From NCBI GenBank assembly GCA_902489275.1, contig CABTZK010000022.1, positions 1 through 32,937 of the forward strand: 32,937 nucleotides of DNA, read 5' to 3'. Below are positions 1-7,093 of the stretch, piece by piece. The position numbers and the translations under genes were made by a program. Each line of letters begins with the position of its first letter. The stretch's first letter is position 1. Under the pieces are notes generated by a model. That model was given only the letters and a program-made list of their open reading frames with translations. It had not been told where the DNA came from and ran no database searches. The stretch is from an uncultured Porphyromonadaceae bacterium (GTDB lineage Bacteria; Bacteroidota; Bacteroidia; Bacteroidales; Muribaculaceae).

Positions 1-87
1 GTCCGTTTTGGAGTCACGGATGATTTTTCTTATACTTTCTTTCGGAAGTTTGTTGATTGCTTGAGCGAAAAGTGTTATATTTGCCAT
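1..87 (-). CDS. IS4-like transposase, N-terminal fragment cut by the window edge
   Basis: Reading the minus strand from the ATG at 87-85 gives 29 codons that run off the window, beginning MANITLFAQAINKLP and ending IRDSKTD. This opening resembles the N-terminus (DUF4372-type region) of IS4-family transposases common in Bacteroidales; that is recognition from memory of the family, not an alignment. The catalytic DDE domain would lie outside the window, so whether the element is intact cannot be judged. The end of the insertion sequence should fall between about 157 and 236, before the stop of the neighbouring TM2 gene. A strong folded structure (90-149) sits directly upstream of the start codon. 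Confidence 0.65.
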   Translation of the reverse strand, partial: MANITLFAQAINKLPKESIRKIIRDSKTD

Positions 88-89
88 AA

Positions 90-156
90 GGAAGTAAAAG
101 AGGTGGTTCTCTTTGCTAAGGTAGCATATTCTACCTTAGCTTTACTTCCTTTTTTT
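90..156. promoter_or_regulatory. Three-way-junction hairpin ahead of the transposase start, with T-run on the plus strand
   Basis: Seen directly: a 9-bp outer stem (90-98 GGAAGTAAA with 141-149 TTTACTTCC) encloses a 4-bp hairpin (99-102 with 109-112) and a perfect 10-bp hairpin (115-124 GCTAAGGTAG with 131-140). Seven T follow on the plus strand (150-156). On the minus strand the structure ends two bases before the transposase ATG. It can therefore act as a terminator for plus-strand transcription leaving the element, and on transcripts entering from outside it may block ribosome access to the start. That second role is inference by analogy with IS10 and IS50. Confidence 0.6.
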
Positions 157-236
157 CGTTTTTTTGAAAAACGTTTAGGACAATATTGCCTTCTGTGGTG
201 AATGGATGTTGCAAAGCAACGGTGACTGTAGCACTA

Positions 237-632
237 CTATATGGGAAATGTGCTCGTGGTGAACACGTAATTTTGCTCAAACTCTTGCTGGGTCTGCACC
301 AGGCACTTGATGAAAGTGATGAGCGAGATCACACCCGAGACAATGCCGCACGACAGCACGGTAAACAGAATCATGAGCAGGCCTGCGGAGTTCTTCCCCA
401 AGTAAAAGTACTGGATGCCAAAGCCGCCTAAGAAAAAAGCCAGTAGCGCCGTGGTGAGCTTGTCTTTGCCAGATTGTGGCATGTAGGCAGCTTGCGGGTT
501 GTTGAATGGAGGGGGCGCTTGGTAGTTGGGTGGCGGTGAAACGGTAAACTGGGTTTGGCAGCGGTTGCATCGAAAGGAGTTCGGCCCCGACTGGAACACG
601 TCATTGCTTGAACAATTTGGACAATTTGTCAT
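237..632 (-). CDS. Zinc-ribbon plus TM2 domain membrane protein
   Basis: 131 residues. The N-terminus carries a zinc ribbon with two CxxC pairs (C4/C7 and C22/C25). A proline-rich linker (about 33-52) leads to a TM2 domain (about 56-112): a lysine-rich start KDKLTTALLAFFLGG, then FGIQYFYLGK, then a second hydrophobic helix. TM2 proteins are small two-helix inner-membrane proteins of unclear role, and the zinc-ribbon fusion is a known bacterial arrangement. The start at 632 fits a promoter at 661-692 with a short leader. It stands alone, divergent from the M13 peptidase gene, and its 3' end faces the insertion element. The domain call is firm; the function is unknown. Confidence 0.85.
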   Translation of the reverse strand: MTNCPNCSSNDVFQSGPNSFRCNRCQTQFTVSPPPNYQAPPPFNNPQAAYMPQSGKDKLTTALLAFFLGGFGIQYFYLGKNSAGLLMILFTVLSCGIVSGVISLITFIKCLVQTQQEFEQNYVFTTSTFPI

Positions 633-660
633 CTTTTTATGCTTGGATTGATTTCAATGC

Positions 661-692
661 CAAAAATACTGCAAATTTTGTATAATAGCAAA
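661..692 (-). promoter_or_regulatory. Bacteroidetes-type promoter for the TM2 gene
   Basis: On the minus strand TTTG (692-689) is followed after exactly 20 bases by TATTTTTG (668-661), matching TTTG-N(about 20)-TAnnTTTG. The start codon of the TM2 gene lies about 29 bases downstream of the -7 box. Confidence 0.65.
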
Positions 693-749
693 TGTTTTTT
701 CGTTCTACCCACGCTCACACGGCGCCAGGCAAGTTGCAGGCTTGAAAAA

Positions 750-780
750 TTGGTGAGGTGGGAAATTTTTCGTATTTTTG
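750..780 (+). promoter_or_regulatory. Bacteroidetes-type promoter for the M13 peptidase gene
   Basis: TTG (750-752), 20 bases, then TATTTTTG (773-780), the TAnnTTTG -7 box. The peptidase ATG at 817 is 36 bases downstream. This promoter and that of the TM2 gene lie back to back in the same 184-base gap. Confidence 0.65.
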
Positions 781-816
781 CAGCAAATCATCAATCAATA
801 GTTAATCATTTACCAC

Positions 817-2841
817 ATGAAAAAAAACTTAAAAAAAATTTTGCTCATGACATGCGCCGCTGCACCGGCCCTGCTCATGAGCGCGCAAAAGCATGGCATT
901 AACCTTGCCGACATGAACCCTAACGTTTCCCCTGGCGAGGATTTCTACGAGTACGCCGGTGGCAGCTGGATGAAAAACAACCCATTGAAGCCCGAGTACG
1001 CCAGCTATGGCGTTTTCAATGACCTTGCCGAGACCAACCGCAAGCAGTTAAAGGCGCTCATCGAGGACTTGAACAAAACACCACAGCCGTTTGGCACCAA
1101 CGGCCAGAAAGTGATAGACTTCTACAATTTGGCCATGGATAGCGTGCGCCTCAATCAGGAGGGTGCCCAGCCCATGATGGCCGACTTGCAGCGAGCCAAG
1201 GAGTTCAAGAAAAGCAACCTCACGCAGGAAATCGCTTACCACCACATGTATTTATCCGCTCCGTTCTTCGGAATCGGCGTGTCGCCCGACTTGAAAAACA
1301 GTGAGTTGAATGTGCTTTACATGGATGCGGGCACCATTAGCATGCCTGACCGCGACTACTACCTCAACACCGATGCCGACAGCAAGAAAATCCAGGAAGC
1401 CTATCGCAACTATATCGTTAAAGTGTTCATGCTCGCGGGCTACAGCAAGGGCGAGGCCAAGAAGGCCGCCAAGGTGGTCTACGACATGGAGTACAAGTTT
1501 GCCCAGGCAAGCATGACTCGCGCCGAGCAGCGTGACTACAACAAGCTCTACAACATCTACACGGTCGAGCAGCTGGCCCAGAACTATCCCGCTATCGACT
1601 GGAAGCAATATTTCACGCTCATGGGCCTTCCCACCGTGAAGCAGGTGGTCTTGCAGCAGCCTAAGGTGATGGCAGTGGCCCAGCAACTGATGAGCACCCT
1701 GAGCGAGAAGGACATTCGTTACTATTTGGCTTATAGTATCATCTCGGAATCCACGGGGCACCTGAGCGATGCGTTCCGCGATGCCCGATTTGACTTCTAC
1801 GGCAAGATGCTTAGTGGCCAAAAGGAGCAGAAACCGCGTTGGAAACGCGCCATGAACTATCCTAACGGCATGCTGGGCGAGGCGCTCGGGCAGGTCTATG
1901 TGGAAAAATACTTCCCTGCCGAGTCCAAGGCCAAGATGATCAAGTTGATTGGCAACTTGCGCAAGTCGTTGGCTCAGCACATTGCCGGCCTCACCTGGAT
2001 GAGCGAGCAGACCAAAATCAACGCGCTGGTGAAGCTGAACGCGTTCACGGTCAAGGTGGGCTACCCCGACAAGTGGAAAGACTACAGCAAAATCTCGATT
2101 GACCCCAAGCGCTCGCTCTACGACAACGTGAAAGCCTATGCGCTGTGGGCCACGAAACGCAACCTTGACAAGCTGGGCAAGCCTGTAGACCACGAGGAGT
2201 GGGGCATGTCGCCACAAACGGTCAATGCCTACTATAACCCGCAAAACAACGAAATCGTGTTCCCCGCTGCCATTCTTCAAGCGCCATTCTTCGACCCCCA
2301 GGCCGATGATGCCACCAACTACGGCGCTATCGGTGTGGTGATTGGCCACGAGATGACGCACGGCTTTGATGACCAGGGACGCATGTTTGATGCCAATGGC
2401 AACATGACCGACTGGTGGACTAAGGAAGATGCCGACAAGTTCAAAGTCAATGCCGAGAAACTTGCCGCCCAATTTGACCAAATCACCGTCGTGGGCGATC
2501 AAAAGGCCAACGGGCACCTCACGCTGGGAGAGAACATCGCCGACCAAGGCGGACTGCGCATCGCCTTCGACGCGCTCAAGAACACCCAGCAATTCCAGGA
2601 GGGGAAGAAAATCGACGGCTTTACGCCCACGCAGCGTTTCTACTTGAGTTACGGGCGCATCTGGGCCGAGAACTCAACCGACGAGGCCATTTACCAGCAA
2701 ACCAAGAGCGATCCGCACTCCATCGGCCGTTACCGCGTGAATGCCACTTTGCGCAACATCGACACGTTCTTTGACGCTTTCGGCATCAAGGCGGGCGATA
2801 AGATGTGGCTTGACCCAGCTGACCGCGCCATCATCTGGTAA
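817..2841 (+). CDS. pepO: M13 family (neprilysin/PepO-like) zinc metallopeptidase
   Basis: 674 residues, a usual length for the family. A signal peptide (KKILLMTCAAAPALLMSAQ) sends it to the periplasm or surface. Residues of about 30-420 form the peptidase M13 N-terminal domain. The C-terminal catalytic domain shows HEMTH at 511-515 (zinc ligands H511 and H515, catalytic E512) and ENIAD at 572-576 (third ligand E572). NAYYNPQNNEIVFPAAILQ upstream of the zinc site is the typical substrate-binding strand. Such enzymes cleave peptides of limited size, endopeptidase style. No membrane anchor is seen beyond the signal peptide. Start chosen because it gives the signal peptide and follows the promoter at 750-780. 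The gene symbol is by family only. Confidence 0.93.
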   Translation: MKKNLKKILLMTCAAAPALLMSAQKHGINLADMNPNVSPGEDFYEYAGGSWMKNNPLKPEYASYGVFNDLAETNRKQLKALIEDLNKTPQPFGTNGQKVIDFYNLAMDSVRLNQEGAQPMMADLQRAKEFKKSNLTQEIAYHHMYLSAPFFGIGVSPDLKNSELNVLYMDAGTISMPDRDYYLNTDADSKKIQEAYRNYIVKVFMLAGYSKGEAKKAAKVVYDMEYKFAQASMTRAEQRDYNKLYNIYTVEQLAQNYPAIDWKQYFTLMGLPTVKQVVLQQPKVMAVAQQLMSTLSEKDIRYYLAYSIISESTGHLSDAFRDARFDFYGKMLSGQKEQKPRWKRAMNYPNGMLGEALGQVYVEKYFPAESKAKMIKLIGNLRKSLAQHIAGLTWMSEQTKINALVKLNAFTVKVGYPDKWKDYSKISIDPKRSLYDNVKAYALWATKRNLDKLGKPVDHEEWGMSPQTVNAYYNPQNNEIVFPAAILQAPFFDPQADDATNYGAIGVVIGHEMTHGFDDQGRMFDANGNMTDWWTKEDADKFKVNAEKLAAQFDQITVVGDQKANGHLTLGENIADQGGLRIAFDALKNTQQFQEGKKIDGFTPTQRFYLSYGRIWAENSTDEAIYQQTKSDPHSIGRYRVNATLRNIDTFFDAFGIKAGDKMWLDPADRAIIW

Positions 2842-2901
2842 CGGGCAGGCTACAAGGGTCGAAATCATGTTGTGAGACACACCCTGTAAACTTCGCATGA
2901 A

Positions 2902-3465
2902 ATGAGGAAGTGCTTGTATATCCTTTGGGCAACGGTGGCCGTCCTGCTGGCGGCCACGAGTTGTCAAACTCAAGCGGCTCGCCAGAAAGCCGCCCGCGAG
3001 AAAGCGCATCAAGACTCGATTGACTCGACACGCCGTGCCGACTCGGTGTGGGAGGCACAAACCGTCCAGATGCTGCGCGCCGATACTTTGATGGAGCGCT
3101 ATGCCGACTCGCTGCGCCGCGCCACTGCGGCTGCCGGGCGTTTGGCGCGCTCCAGCAAGCTGGCGTTTGTGCGCCGGGTCATGACCACCTATGTTGCCAC
3201 CCTCAACAAGGGCGCAAGCGTGAGCTCGGCGTTGGGGCAAGACGCAAGCAACAAGGTCGTGGCGGCGCTATCGGCCGCCACGGGAGGCCCCTCGACAACC
3301 GCCCCCGACTCCACGGGCAAGGCCATTAGGTATGCGCTCGTTGGAGTGACCGATGCCGGGCAAGACTGGTACACGTGCACGTGGCGCAAAGGCAATCGCA
3401 CCCTGTCGAAAACCGTCAAGGTGGGCATCAATATCGACCGTTTTCGCCTCGACGATGTGAGATAG
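2902..3465 (+). CDS. Lipoprotein of unknown function with a charged helical N-terminal half
   Basis: 187 residues. The signal peptide ends in a lipobox with Cys21 (LLAATSC). Residues 22-100 are rich in Ala, Arg, Asp and Gln (RQKAAREKAHQDS, RRADSVWEAQ, RYADSLRRAT), likely a long helix or coiled coil. The C-terminal part (about 135-187) looks like a small beta fold ending YTCTWRKGNRTL...VGINIDRFRLDDVR. It starts 60 bases after the peptidase gene on the same strand, so cotranscription is likely, and a strong terminator follows at 3505-3544. I do not recognise a family. A periplasmic, outer-membrane-anchored location is inferred from the lipobox. Confidence 0.8.
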   Translation: MRKCLYILWATVAVLLAATSCQTQAARQKAAREKAHQDSIDSTRRADSVWEAQTVQMLRADTLMERYADSLRRATAAAGRLARSSKLAFVRRVMTTYVATLNKGASVSSALGQDASNKVVAALSAATGGPSTTAPDSTGKAIRYALVGVTDAGQDWYTCTWRKGNRTLSKTVKVGINIDRFRLDDVR

Positions 3466-3504
3466 CGCGCATTTCCTCGCGCAATAGTCAATTCAGTACA
3501 ACGG

Positions 3505-3544
3505 CAAACCCGCAAGAAACACAAGATGGTTTCTTGCGGGTTTG
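3505..3544. terminator. Perfect 16-bp hairpin terminator between convergent genes
   Basis: CAAACCCGCAAGAAAC (3505-3520) pairs perfectly with 3529-3544 around an 8-base loop. The stem has A-rich and T-rich outer ends, so it can serve both the lipoprotein gene ending at 3465 and the FKBP gene ending at 3592 on the other strand. Confidence 0.8.
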
Positions 3545-3591
3545 CGGTTTGTAGTCGGTTCACCAATAGAGCCGTTAAGCCCGAGAGAGGG

Positions 3592-4149
3592 TTATTGCTT
3601 GGTCTCGTAGTAGGGAATTCCCACGAGCTTCACGTCAAAGACTAAGGTCGTGAACGGTTTGATGTTGCCATAGCCGTTCGCGCCATAGCACACCGTGTAG
3701 GGAGCGACGATGCGGCAACTGTCGCCAATGTGCATTTGGGTGATGGAAATGGGCCAGGCCATGATGACCCCCGAGTTGAGTGTTGCGCGCAGCACGCTGT
3801 CGGCCGGGCTGGTCCTGGTGTAGGACGAGTCAATAGCCGTTCCATCGTAGAGTTGTAGCCGATATTTCACGTCGACCGTGCTGGTGTAGAACGGTCTCAG
3901 GTTTTGAGCCGTCTCGGTGGTGTCGTTATACCAGTGCATGAGCACTTGCGCGTGCGCGTCCCAGGGGCTGGTAATCAGTGTGTAGAACTTGTGGCCTGAG
4001 CTGTCCTTCAGGTTCGCTTGCTGCTCATAGTAGGCAATATTGGCGTCGCGCCATTTCTTGTCGATGTCGTCACCGTTGTTGTCAAGGCACGAGGTGAGGC
4101 CAGCCGCTGCTGCAAGGCTCATCACTAAAATCAGTGGAAATCTTCTCAT
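3592..4149 (-). CDS. FKBP-type peptidyl-prolyl cis-trans isomerase-like lipoprotein
   Basis: 185 residues with a lipoprotein signal (LAAAAGLTSC, Cys21). The C-terminal half matches the FKBP fold: SGVIMAWPISITQMHIGDS corresponds to the usual GVIxGWxxALxxMkvGDk stretch, followed by RIVAPYTVCYGANGYG (like the PxxLAYGxxG loop) and TTLVFDVKLVGI (like ATLVFDVELL). Some usual active-site aromatics differ (VCYGANGYG rather than LAYGERG), so isomerase activity is uncertain. It begins 21 bases after the glycyl-tRNA synthetase stop and is probably its operon partner. Likely periplasmic, lipid-anchored. Confidence 0.8.
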   Translation of the reverse strand: MRRFPLILVMSLAAAAGLTSCLDNNGDDIDKKWRDANIAYYEQQANLKDSSGHKFYTLITSPWDAHAQVLMHWYNDTTETAQNLRPFYTSTVDVKYRLQLYDGTAIDSSYTRTSPADSVLRATLNSGVIMAWPISITQMHIGDSCRIVAPYTVCYGANGYGNIKPFTTLVFDVKLVGIPYYETKQ

Positions 4150-4170
4150 GGGTGTGTAGTTGGAGGGTGG

Positions 4171-5715
4171 TTATACCAGTTTTTTGAGCAATGTGTTCAG
4201 GCTGCAAGCCTCACTGACGATAGCAGGCAGCCGCTCAATCGCCACCCGGTTTTGCTGCATCGTGTCGCGGTCACGCAGGGTCACGGTGTTGTCCTCAAGC
4301 GTCTGGCCGTCGATGGTGATGCAGTAGGGCGTGCCGATGGCATCCATGCGGCGGTAACGCTTGCCCACGCTGTCTTTCTCGTCATAGCGGCACGTGAAGT
4401 CAAACTTGAGGATATTCATGATCTCGCGCGCCTTCTCGGGCATGCCGTCTTTCCTCACGAGCGGGAGGATAGCGCATTTCACGGGTGCCAGCTGCTTGGG
4501 CAGGTGCAGCACCACACGCGTGTCGCCGCCGTCGAGTTGCTGCTCCTCGTAGCAGGAGCAGAGTACCGAGAGGAACATGCGGTCCACGCCAATCGAGGTC
4601 TCGATGTCGTAGGGCGTGTAGCTCTTGTTCAATTCCGGGTCAAAATACTGAATCTTTTTGCCCGAGAACTTCTCGTGCTGCTTCAGGTCAAAGTCGGTGC
4701 GGCTGTGAATGCCTTCCACCTCCTTGAAGCCAAAGGGCATCAGGAACTCAATATCGGTGGCCGCGTTGGCGTAGTGGGCCAGTTTCTCGTGGTCGTGGAA
4801 GCGGTATTTCTCGTCGCCCAGCCCGAGTGCCTTGTGCCACTTCAGGCGCGCCTCTTTCCAGTACTTGAACCACTGGAGCTCCTCGCCGGGACGCACGAAG
4901 AACTGCATCTCCATCTGCTCAAACTCGCGCATTCGGAAGATGAACTGCCGGGCTACAATCTCGTTGCGGAAGGCTTTGCCGATTTGCGCGATGCCAAAAG
5001 GCAGGCGCATGCGGCCCGTCTTCTGCACGTTCAGGAAGTTCACAAAGATGCCTTGAGCGGTTTCAGGGCGCAGGTACACGTCCATGGTCGAGTCGGCGCT
5101 GCTGCCCATCTCGGTCTTGAACATGAGATTGAACTGGCGCACATCGGTCCAGTTCTTGGTGCCGCTCACGGGGTCGATAATGCCATAGTCCTCAATGAGC
5201 TGGCGCAACTCTTTCAAGTCGTTGTTGTTCATGGCCTCGCTGTAGCGGCGGTGCAGCTCGTCGCGCTGCTTCTGGCGGTCGAGCACGCGAGGATTGGTTT
5301 GGCGAAACATCGCCTCGTCAAACGTCGCGCCAAAGCGCTTCTGCGCTTTCTCGACATCCTTGTCGATTTTATCTTCAATTTTGGCGATTTCGTCTTCAAT
5401 GAGCACGTCGGCCCGGTAGCGCTTCTTGGAGTCGCGGTTGTCAATCAGCGGGTCGTTAAACGCGTCAACGTGGCCGCTGGCTTTCCAAATGGTGGGGTGC
5501 ATGAAGATGGCCGAGTCAATTCCCACGATGTTTTCGTGCAAGAGCGTCATGGCCTCCCACCAGTAGCGCTTGATGTTGTTTTTCAGCTCCACGCCGTTTT
5601 GCGCGTAGTCATAGACCGCGCTCAGGCCATCATAGATTTCGCTTGACGGGAACACAAAGCCATACTCCTTAGCATGGGATATAATCTTCTTGAAAACATC
5701 TTCATTTTTTGCCAT
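4171..5715 (-). CDS. glyS: Glycyl-tRNA synthetase, homodimeric type
   Basis: 514 residues. This is the alpha2 class II enzyme that charges tRNA-Gly in the cytoplasm, and not the two-subunit GlyQ/GlyS form. The opening AKNEDVFKKIISHAKEYGFVFPSSEIYDGL is the typical start. TAQGIFVNFLNVQK and FRNEIVARQFIFRMREFEQ are the motif 2 area, and ETSIGVDRMFLSVLC is motif 3. The anticodon-binding domain begins about residue 410 (LAPVKCAILPLVRKDG). Motif 2 usually reads RNEIxPR; here it is RNEIVAR. The FKBP-like lipoprotein gene follows in the same direction. The gene has its own promoter (5833-5864) and a structured leader of about 110 bases. Confidence 0.96.
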   Translation of the reverse strand: MAKNEDVFKKIISHAKEYGFVFPSSEIYDGLSAVYDYAQNGVELKNNIKRYWWEAMTLLHENIVGIDSAIFMHPTIWKASGHVDAFNDPLIDNRDSKKRYRADVLIEDEIAKIEDKIDKDVEKAQKRFGATFDEAMFRQTNPRVLDRQKQRDELHRRYSEAMNNNDLKELRQLIEDYGIIDPVSGTKNWTDVRQFNLMFKTEMGSSADSTMDVYLRPETAQGIFVNFLNVQKTGRMRLPFGIAQIGKAFRNEIVARQFIFRMREFEQMEMQFFVRPGEELQWFKYWKEARLKWHKALGLGDEKYRFHDHEKLAHYANAATDIEFLMPFGFKEVEGIHSRTDFDLKQHEKFSGKKIQYFDPELNKSYTPYDIETSIGVDRMFLSVLCSCYEEQQLDGGDTRVVLHLPKQLAPVKCAILPLVRKDGMPEKAREIMNILKFDFTCRYDEKDSVGKRYRRMDAIGTPYCITIDGQTLEDNTVTLRDRDTMQQNRVAIERLPAIVSEACSLNTLLKKLV

Positions 5716-5826
5716 AAGTCACGTAAAAAATTTTTAGTTGTTCAGCCCGGCACGGGCAGCCAGGGCTTGAACCATCAACCAATCTTGTTGCCGAGGCCCT
5801 TGTGAGGGGCCCCGGCGCCCGCTATT
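5716..5826 (-). promoter_or_regulatory. Structured 5' leader of glyS
   Basis: Between the presumed transcription start and the glyS ATG the minus strand can form at least two stems: a 9-bp one near 5790-5815 (CCGGGGCCC, loop CTCACAA, GGGCCTCGG, counting one G-U pair) and a tight one just before the gene (GCCCG, loop TGC, CGGGC, near 5743-5755). A run of A then T lies between the second stem and the ATG. This could be an attenuator or an mRNA-stabilising leader; no T-box signature was recognised. Confidence 0.35.
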
Positions 5827-5832
5827 CAATCG

Positions 5833-5864
5833 CAAAGTTAATGCAAACCGCCCAATCACGCAAA
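5833..5864 (-). promoter_or_regulatory. Bacteroidetes-type promoter for glyS
   Basis: Minus strand TTTG (5864-5861), exactly 20 bases, TAACTTTG (5840-5833). This is a complete match to TTTG-N20-TAnnTTTG. The 386-base gap 5716-6101 holds this promoter, the glyS leader and the divergent promoter of the secreted-protein gene. I see no gene in it. Confidence 0.7.
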
Positions 5865-6003
5865 ATCTGCCCCCGTCGCCTTCCGTTATTTTTACTTTTT
5901 TAATATCTTTACCGCGAGGGCAGATTCCGTTTGGGCAGCCCCTCGCGGCCTCTTGCTCACTCCTGCGATGGGGCGGATCCTCCAATTTTTTTCTCGTTTC
6001 CCC

Positions 6004-6034
6004 TTGCTTTTCTTGTGAGTTATATCTACCTTTG
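6004..6034 (+). promoter_or_regulatory. Bacteroidetes-type promoter for the secreted protein gene
   Basis: TTG (6004-6006), 20 bases, TACCTTTG (6027-6034). The likely start codon at 6102 lies about 68 bases downstream of the -7 box. Confidence 0.6.
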
Positions 6035-6101
6035 AAAAGCCATATCGGCAACCACTTTTTAAAAACAAAACAACTTGATGAACTTACTAAAAAATGAACC
6101 T

Positions 6102-6992
6102 ATGATGAAAAAAAATTACATGTTTCTTGCCGCTTTGGCAACGATGGCGCTCTCGGCGGGCGCACAAACCCTGAACATTGGCGGCTATGACGCTTGCGAT
6201 AATGGCACCGGCTGCTATGAAGGCGGTGCCAAGGACGAGTCGCCCATCAACTACTATCACAAACACTCGGCCTCGCAAATCCTCTACACCCCCGAGGACT
6301 TGGGCGCGCTCATCAGCGACACCCAGAATGCCAAAATCAGCTCATTCAGCTTCAAGTGGTTCAACTCGAATTGCTTTACCGAGCTCACTCGCACCGTGAA
6401 AGTCTTTGTGCAAGAGATTGATGCCACAACCTATGTTGTTGACAACGACGGTGACCGCCTGTTTTTCGATTTTGACATCACCAAGCCTTGCGCAACTCAG
6501 GAACTCACCATTAATTTCACTGACAGCTACTACGCAACCCAGGAAGTCACCTTGACTCTCGACACGCCATTCCTCTACAAGGGCAAGACACTGGTGGTTA
6601 CCGTGGTGGCCGATGGGGAAGAGGCCACCGGAGCGTCGCACGATGTCGCTTTCTATGCCAACCAGGCAAAGGCTGCCCGCGGCAAGGCGATGACCTACGC
6701 GCTCGACGCAGCCTCATTTGCCGACTACATGGAAACCAACGGCTATCCCAAAGCCACGATGTCGCGCGGCACGAACAGTAACGTGGACCAGCCTGCCACG
6801 GCTATCGCCTACACGATGGTCAACAAGTCAGAACCCACAGCCGTGAGCGACGTGAACCAAGACAAGGCCGTTGCCAGCGTGACCTATTACAATGCGCTCG
6901 GCATGCCTAACGCAGAGCCCTACAGCGGGCTGAACATCGTGGTCACTCGCTACACCGACGGCACGGTCAGCACGGTCAAGGCGCTCCGCTAA
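6102..6992 (+). CDS. Secreted beta-rich protein with a type IX-like C-terminal sorting tail
   Basis: About 296 residues from the ATG at 6102 (a second ATG follows at 6105). These starts put the signal peptide KKNYMFLAALATMALSAGA at the N-terminus; starts at 6075/6078 would add about nine residues ahead of it. The mature protein opens QTLNIGGYDACDNGTGCY and continues as a beta-rich domain (SSFSFKWFNSNCF, RTVKVFVQEI, TLVVTVVADGE), like adhesin or carbohydrate-binding sandwiches. The last 45 residues (VASVTYYNALGMPN...GLNIVVTRYTDGTVSTVKAL) resemble the C-terminal tails by which Bacteroidales export proteins through the type IX system. No catalytic motif is visible. A terminator follows at 7022-7053. 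Confidence 0.75.
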   Translation: MMKKNYMFLAALATMALSAGAQTLNIGGYDACDNGTGCYEGGAKDESPINYYHKHSASQILYTPEDLGALISDTQNAKISSFSFKWFNSNCFTELTRTVKVFVQEIDATTYVVDNDGDRLFFDFDITKPCATQELTINFTDSYYATQEVTLTLDTPFLYKGKTLVVTVVADGEEATGASHDVAFYANQAKAARGKAMTYALDAASFADYMETNGYPKATMSRGTNSNVDQPATAIAYTMVNKSEPTAVSDVNQDKAVASVTYYNALGMPNAEPYSGLNIVVTRYTDGTVSTVKALR

Positions 6993-7021
6993 CCGCACCC
7001 TCTACTGATATGGCAAAATAT

Positions 7022-7053
7022 CCTGGGCAGCCAATTGACCGCCCAGGTTTTTT
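7022..7053 (+). terminator. Rho-independent terminator after the secreted protein gene
   Basis: CCTGGGC (7022-7028) pairs with GCCCAGG (7041-7047), followed by six T (7048-7053). It also marks the left edge of the AT-rich restriction-modification island. Confidence 0.8.
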
Positions 7054-7093
7054 GTCGCCCTCGCCACACGCAGCGACCAGATTTCTTGCCATT

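Noticed and set aside
208..220. GTTGC-AAA-GCAAC mini-palindrome downstream of the TM2 gene
   Set aside because: Only a 5-bp stem without a T-run on the right side, so not a convincing terminator or IS end.
1252..2592. 446-codon open frame on the minus strand opposite the M13 peptidase
   Set aside because: It lies entirely inside a clear gene on the other strand and its translation is biased in the way expected of a reverse-complement reading of codon-biased DNA. No domain was recognised.
4252..5646. 464-codon open frame opposite glyS
   Set aside because: Same reason: an antisense shadow of a well-supported synthetase gene, with no recognisable protein features.
5770..5800. tRNA-like GGTTCAA stretch in the glyS leader on the minus strand
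   Set aside because: The neighbouring bases do not form the acceptor, D and T stems of a tRNA.
5734..6051. 105-codon open frame on the minus strand in the glyS upstream gap
   Set aside because: It runs through the glyS promoter and leader, has no domain, and is of low-complexity basic composition.
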